A stretch of DNA of 64,000 nt from positions 10,896 to 74,895 of the forward strand of contig JBGGMV010000087.1 of assembly GCA_041287865.1 (NCBI GenBank). The letters run 5' to 3'. Of the stretch, positions 60,658-64,000 are shown in pieces. The DNA is from JAPWJZ01 sp041287865 (GTDB taxonomy: Bacteria > Pseudomonadota > Alphaproteobacteria > Micavibrionales > UBA2020). A model generated the notes under the pieces. The model saw only the letters and a program-made list of their open reading frames with translations. It made no database searches and was not told the origin of the DNA. How positions within the stretch are numbered: position 1 is the first letter of the stretch; each line of letters opens with the position of its first letter. A program made the position numbers and the translations under genes.

Positions 60658-62696
60658 ACGCCGCCTTTCTTCTGGCCCGCGCCCAGCAAATGAATGGCGT
60701 CGATAATATCCACCGCCTGCCCGCGCACGATGGCGCTGCCGAGCACGCCCGCCTGTGCGCCTGCATCCTGCAGCGCGATTTTCTCCTCGACGATATCAAG
60801 AATACTGTCGACCATCAGGCCCAGCAGTTTATCGCGGTCATTCAGCACGATCACCTGCTGGCGCGGCCCGCCCTTCAGCGGAGAAGTTTCGACCAGAGGC
60901 ATCAGGCGGCCGCGATATTGCACCACGCGCCGCCCGCCAGCCTGCTCTATTTTCGCGGCGTCGAATTCCTCCAGCCTGTAAACCATCGGCAGTGGCACAG
61001 CGCAGGCGGCACCGCTTCCCGCACGGAACAGTAGCAACTGGGTTTTATCCTCGACAACCTGTTTTTGTTTCGGCGCGGTTTGCGCGGCGGCAAGGCTAAA
61101 ACCGGCGGCGCCGATGTGTTCGGCAAGACCGCCTGCATCCAGCACCGTCACCACCCCGCCGTCGCCCAGAATGGCGCTGCCTGAAAACAGCCGCAGATGG
61201 CAAAGCGCCGAGGGCAAGGGCTTGACCACAATCTCTTCCGTGCCCAGCACGCCATCCGCCACCAGCCCGAAGGCCGTCGCGCCGTCGCCCAAAACAACGA
61301 TAACCCCCTCGCCCCCGCTGTTACCTGCTATACGGCCAAGGTGGGCGAGCGGCAGCAGCGTATCCCGCAAACGTAAAACAGGCGTGCCACCGGCATCCTC
61401 GACGCGGCTCGGGCCTTTTTTCGTGTAGCGAATAATTTCCCGCACGCCCGCCTGCGGCAGCGCATATCTTTCCTTCCCCGCCGCGATCACCAGCGACTGC
61501 ACAATGCTGAGCGTCAGCGGCAGGCGCAGCGTGAAGGAAACGCCCCGCCCCGGCTTGCTGTCCATCTCCACCGTGCCGCCGATGCGGCGCACGTTTCCTA
61601 AGACAACATCCAGCCCGACGCCGCGGCCAGAGAGCGCCGTGACCTCGACCGCCGTGGAAAATCCGGGCATATAGATGAATTGCAAAATCTGCTTTTCATC
61701 CATTTCGCGCAGGCGCTCCGGTGTCACCAGACCGCGCGCAACCGCTTTCTCGCCGATCAGCCGTGCATCGAGCCCGCGCCCGTCGTCGGATACCTGAATC
61801 ACCACCTTGCCGCCGTCGTGCCAGGCCTTGAGCTTTATTTTCCCCTCGGCGGGCTTGTCATAGGCCGCGCGGTCTTCGGGCATTTCGATGCCATGGCCTG
61901 CGGCGTTGCGCACAAGATGCGTCAGCGGATCGCGGATCATGTCGAGCATCTGGCGGTCAATCTCCGTCTCCGCGCCCTCGACCTCCAGCGCTATTTTTTT
62001 GCCCAGCGCCGTCGCCACATCGCGCAGCATGCGCGGCAGGCGTTCGAACAGATGGCCCACGGGTTGCAGCCGCGCGGCGGTCACGCCCTCCTGCACTTCG
62101 GTAACGGTCTGGCTCAGACGATGCAGCGAGGCTTGGATGTCGCCCGCCGTATTCGTGCGGCTCGCCTGCAACAACTGGTTGCGCGCCAGCACCAGTTCGC
62201 TGACGCTGGCCATCAGTTTTTCAAGCGTCTCCACACGCACGCGCAAGCTTTTCGACGCGGCATCCTCCGCCGCATCCACAGCAAGCGCTGAAACTTCGGT
62301 TTTCTTCTCCGGCATGGCCGTGCCGTTGAAAACGCTGTCGAGCCGCTCGATCAGGGCACTGTCGTCACCCTCCGGCTCCGCGCCCGCGGTGGCAAGGCCG
62401 CCGGTAATCGATTTGATGCGATCCAGCGATTCAAGGATCAGCGTCACAGTCGCCTGCGTCGGCTTTATCTTTCCTTCGCGGCAGCGGCCCAGCACGTTTT
62501 CGGCATGGTGGGCGACACGTTCCAGCCGCGGCAATCCTAAAAATCCGCAATTCCCCTTCACCGTATGCACGACGCGGAAGATGCGGCGGATCAGCTCGGC
62601 GTCTTCGGGGTTGCGTTCCAGCGTCACAAGGTCGCGGTCGAGCTTGCCCAGGTTTTCGGCCGTTTCGCTTAAAAATTCCTGCAGCAGGTCATCCAT
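60642..62696 (-). CDS. cheA: Chemotaxis histidine kinase CheA with two CheW-like domains
   Basis: 684 aa from MDDLLQEFLSETAENL. HPt with His44 (VVHTVKGNCGFLG), no recognisable CheY-binding P2, dimerisation helices, HATPase (N-box HLVRNAAGHGIEMP, DDGRGLDARLI, GRGVGLDVV), first CheW-like domain (about 410-530) and a second one at the end (about 555-680: LFRAGSGAACAVPLPMVYRL, LLGLMVDSILDIVEE). The extra CheW domain is uncommon. First gene of the che operon. Confidence 0.94.
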   Translation of the reverse strand: MDDLLQEFLSETAENLGKLDRDLVTLERNPEDAELIRRIFRVVHTVKGNCGFLGLPRLERVAHHAENVLGRCREGKIKPTQATVTLILESLDRIKSITGGLATAGAEPEGDDSALIERLDSVFNGTAMPEKKTEVSALAVDAAEDAASKSLRVRVETLEKLMASVSELVLARNQLLQASRTNTAGDIQASLHRLSQTVTEVQEGVTAARLQPVGHLFERLPRMLRDVATALGKKIALEVEGAETEIDRQMLDMIRDPLTHLVRNAAGHGIEMPEDRAAYDKPAEGKIKLKAWHDGGKVVIQVSDDGRGLDARLIGEKAVARGLVTPERLREMDEKQILQFIYMPGFSTAVEVTALSGRGVGLDVVLGNVRRIGGTVEMDSKPGRGVSFTLRLPLTLSIVQSLVIAAGKERYALPQAGVREIIRYTKKGPSRVEDAGGTPVLRLRDTLLPLAHLGRIAGNSGGEGVIVVLGDGATAFGLVADGVLGTEEIVVKPLPSALCHLRLFSGSAILGDGGVVTVLDAGGLAEHIGAAGFSLAAAQTAPKQKQVVEDKTQLLLFRAGSGAACAVPLPMVYRLEEFDAAKIEQAGGRRVVQYRGRLMPLVETSPLKGGPRQQVIVLNDRDKLLGLMVDSILDIVEEKIALQDAGAQAGVLGSAIVRGQAVDIIDAIHLLGAGQKKGGVWANT

Positions 62697-62713
62697 GCAA
62701 CATGCTCCCCACA

Positions 62714-62741
62714 CCTTAAATATGACGCGAAAACATTAAGG
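62714..62741 (-). promoter_or_regulatory. CCTTAA...TTAAGG inverted repeat upstream of cheA
   Basis: CCTTAA (62714-62719) and TTAAGG (62736-62741), 16 bp between, 18-45 bp upstream of the cheA ATG. Spacing of TTAA is 20 bp (not the CtrA 11). Could be a regulator site of unknown protein. Confidence 0.4.
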
Positions 62742-62807
62742 TTTGGTTGTGCATACGGGGGTGTGCCAAGCGTGGAAAAAGGGACGGCAATATCAATTAA
62801 AAGCGAA

Positions 62808-63295
62808 ACCCCGGCGTAGGCCGGGGTCTCAGGTCGTTGCCGAGCGTCAATTTAAACCAGCACCCTTTAACATGAATTTTGGCGGCGCTATTTGTACACA
62901 GTACTCTTGAGGCTCCATGATCAAGCAAGGCTGCTTAAAAATAAACAGAAAGAGTGCAGATAAAACAAGTAACAGGATACCGGCCAAGATAAATATCTTT
63001 CCCCTTCTCAATCTGTTTTGATCGGCGTTAATTTGTGATTTTCCCTCAATGCTGTATTTTCTTGCGAGGAAGAAACAAATTGCGGCAAACGAAAAACATA
63101 ACATCGGAATGAAGAGATTTGTAGACATCGTGTAGAAAAAGGGACGCCTGAAAGCGGTCGTCGCCATCTGCGCCCAACTAGGCGAAAACGATGCTAATAT
63201 TAACAAAAAAGCTATTGGGATGTATAAGATCATTAAGTCACCGTGCCACATTAAAACCCGTTGCAACGGCCTGAGACCCCGGCCTTCGCCGGGAT
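62808..63295. mobile_element. AT-rich segment flanked by 32-bp inverted repeats (possible MITE-like insertion)
   Basis: 62808-62839 and the reverse complement of 63264-63295 match at 29 of 32 bases. Each copy contains its own hairpin (CCCCGGC-GTAG-GCCGGGG on the left). They enclose a 488-bp block with one small membrane-protein ORF. No target duplication is seen, so this could instead be two copies of a scattered intergenic palindrome family. Confidence 0.45.
62847..63266 (-). CDS. Small membrane protein, unknown
   Basis: 139 aa. Hydrophobic N-terminal segment (LMILYIPIAFLLILASFS), a second (LFIPMLCFSFAAICFFLAR), and a third (IFILAGILLLVLSALFLFIF), so probably three TM helices with a short basic loop between the second and third. 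The codon usage is far more AT-rich than in the neighbouring che genes, which suggests acquired DNA. No family recognised. The ends lie within the two inverted repeats. Confidence 0.5.
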   Translation of the reverse strand: MQRVLMWHGDLMILYIPIAFLLILASFSPSWAQMATTAFRRPFFYTMSTNLFIPMLCFSFAAICFFLARKYSIEGKSQINADQNRLRRGKIFILAGILLLVLSALFLFIFKQPCLIMEPQEYCVQIAPPKFMLKGAGLN

Positions 63296-63428
63296 AGCGC
63301 AGCTATCCTATTTTACTGATATTTAACAATATTTATGTTACAATACCTGTATACAACCCCTTCACAGACTACGAAGAATCAAGGGGTTAGTAAGCCGAAT
63401 ATACACAGGTCATGCACAGGTATAAATC
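63296..63428 (+). other. Region upstream of the recombinase gene
   Basis: 133 bp, very AT-rich for this genome. An AACCCCTT (63355-63362)/AAGGGGTT (63381-63388) inverted repeat with an 18-bp centre might be an operator or recombinase arm site. No clear promoter. Confidence 0.35.
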
Positions 63429-64000
63429 ATGGCAGAGTCATTCCTCACCGACGTACAGCAGCTCAAATCAGGCCTGATCCTGTTCCGCAGGAGCGATGTC
63501 CAGCATAAGAACTGGTACTGCCGCATCAAAGTACCTAGCACCAGCCGCTATAAAACCGTATCCCTCAAGACATCAAACATCAGGGAAGCAACCGACAAGG
63601 CATTCGACCTCGACGGCGAGGTCCGTTTCAAGGTGAAACACCAGGTTCCCGTCTTCGACAAGTCTTTCGCCGAGGTCGCGCAGGAATTCTCCGACCTCCA
63701 GAAGCGCAAGGCAGGGATTGGTGAAATCACCATGGAACGCTGGGATACGGTAGACGGCCATATCCGCCTGCACCTTATCCCCTACATGAAATCCACACAG
63801 ATTACTTCAGTCACTGAAAGCCACTGGACTGAATACCCCTTCTGGCGCAAGGAGAACAACGCGCCAAGGAAATCACAAAAGAAACATCCCCTCCATAAGA
63901 AACCGAAGGAAACCGAGGTTAACGAAGAGGAAGAACACAAGCCCGCGAGTAATGGCAGCGTCAGACACGAAATGGTAACATTCCGCGCCATCATGAATTA
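63429..64000 (+). CDS. Tyrosine recombinase/integrase, 3' end missing
   Basis: 190 residues visible; the frame is open at the right edge. The N-terminal 60 residues (DVQHKNWYCRIKVPST) resemble the DNA-binding arm domain. The core-binding SAM-like domain follows: SFAEVAQEFSDLQKRKA, GHIRLHLIPYMKSTQI. A Lys/Glu-rich insert and the start of the next helix (RHEMVTFRAIMN) close the window. The catalytic R-H-R-Y domain lies beyond. Codon use and placement suggest a mobile island starts here. No tRNA is next to it. Confidence 0.78.
   Translation, partial: MAESFLTDVQQLKSGLILFRRSDVQHKNWYCRIKVPSTSRYKTVSLKTSNIREATDKAFDLDGEVRFKVKHQVPVFDKSFAEVAQEFSDLQKRKAGIGEITMERWDTVDGHIRLHLIPYMKSTQITSVTESHWTEYPFWRKENNAPRKSQKKHPLHKKPKETEVNEEEEHKPASNGSVRHEMVTFRAIMN

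Noticed and set aside
62714..62741. The TTAA pair upstream of cheA as a CtrA site
   Set aside because: The spacing is 20 bp between TTAA starts; it forms an inverted repeat rather than the TTAA-N7-TTAA direct arrangement.
1..64000. CRISPR arrays, rRNA genes or transposase ORFs
   Set aside because: No spaced direct repeats, no rRNA signature and no transposase frame were found; the tandem repeats are in-frame protein repeats.

Overview
The window is a GC-rich bacterial chromosome segment that reads as Alphaproteobacteria. The evidence is the alphaproteobacterial flagellar regulators FliX, FlbD, FlbT and FlaF, a CtrA response regulator, a DksA without the full cysteine set, an NDUFS4-type complex I subunit, and CtrA-type (TTAA-N7-TTAA) and CcrM-type (GANTC) sites. 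FlhF and FlhG suggest a polar flagellum. The species cannot be named from the sequence alone.

Layout. 1-11.4 kb is a secretion and surface region: the 3' part of a Pro/Thr-rich, RTX-like exoprotein; a four-gene minus-strand operon (TolC-type channel, LapB-type ABC exporter, HlyD adaptor, CHASE2 adenylate cyclase); and a filamentous-haemagglutinin-type protein with PTPTPEP repeats and a His-rich tail. 11.6-15 kb holds an MBOAT/SGNH-like polysaccharide O-acetylation pair and a periplasmic repeat protein. 15-20.3 kb is housekeeping: tRNA-Arg, tRNA-Pro, an NDUFS4-like protein, an ankyrin protein, a DUF192 protein, a YmdB-like phosphoesterase, the fau - 6S RNA - zapA block, and cysQ. 20.3-28 kb is a tightly coupled four-gene minus-strand operon: a 1044-aa CobT-like VWA protein, an 887-aa MoxR/CobS-like AAA ATPase, a 115-aa protein, and a 500-aa protein with a W-x-G-R module repeated three times. 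A perfect CtrA-type box stands just upstream of it. This is the best candidate here for an undescribed system. A CbiB-like membrane protein and DksA follow at 28.2-29.8 kb.

29.9-57 kb is a flagellar supercluster. It contains fliX, flgI, flgJ-like, flgN-like, fliK, flgD, flgE, three tandem TPR-sulfotransferases, flagellin, flbT, flaF, flaG-like, fliF, fliG, fliH, fliN, flbD, flhA, flhF, flhG, a second FliK-like gene, fliJ and fliI. Three sigma54 promoters (TGGCAC-type) and GGCAA/TTGCC palindromes fit FlbD control, and a four-fold TTAA array with 11-bp period fits CtrA control. ctrA itself follows at 57.2 kb, then a che operon (cheA, cheW, cheY, cheB, cheR) on the minus strand. The last kilobase is AT-richer: a small membrane protein flanked by a 32-bp inverted repeat, then a truncated tyrosine recombinase that probably marks the edge of a mobile element.

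The genes form a coherent programme. CtrA would start the flagellar hierarchy. FliX-FlbD and sigma54 would drive hook and P-ring genes. FlbT and FlaF would gate flagellin. CheA/W/Y/B/R would steer the motor. The sulfotransferases sit where flagellin- or surface-glycan-modifying enzymes would be expected.
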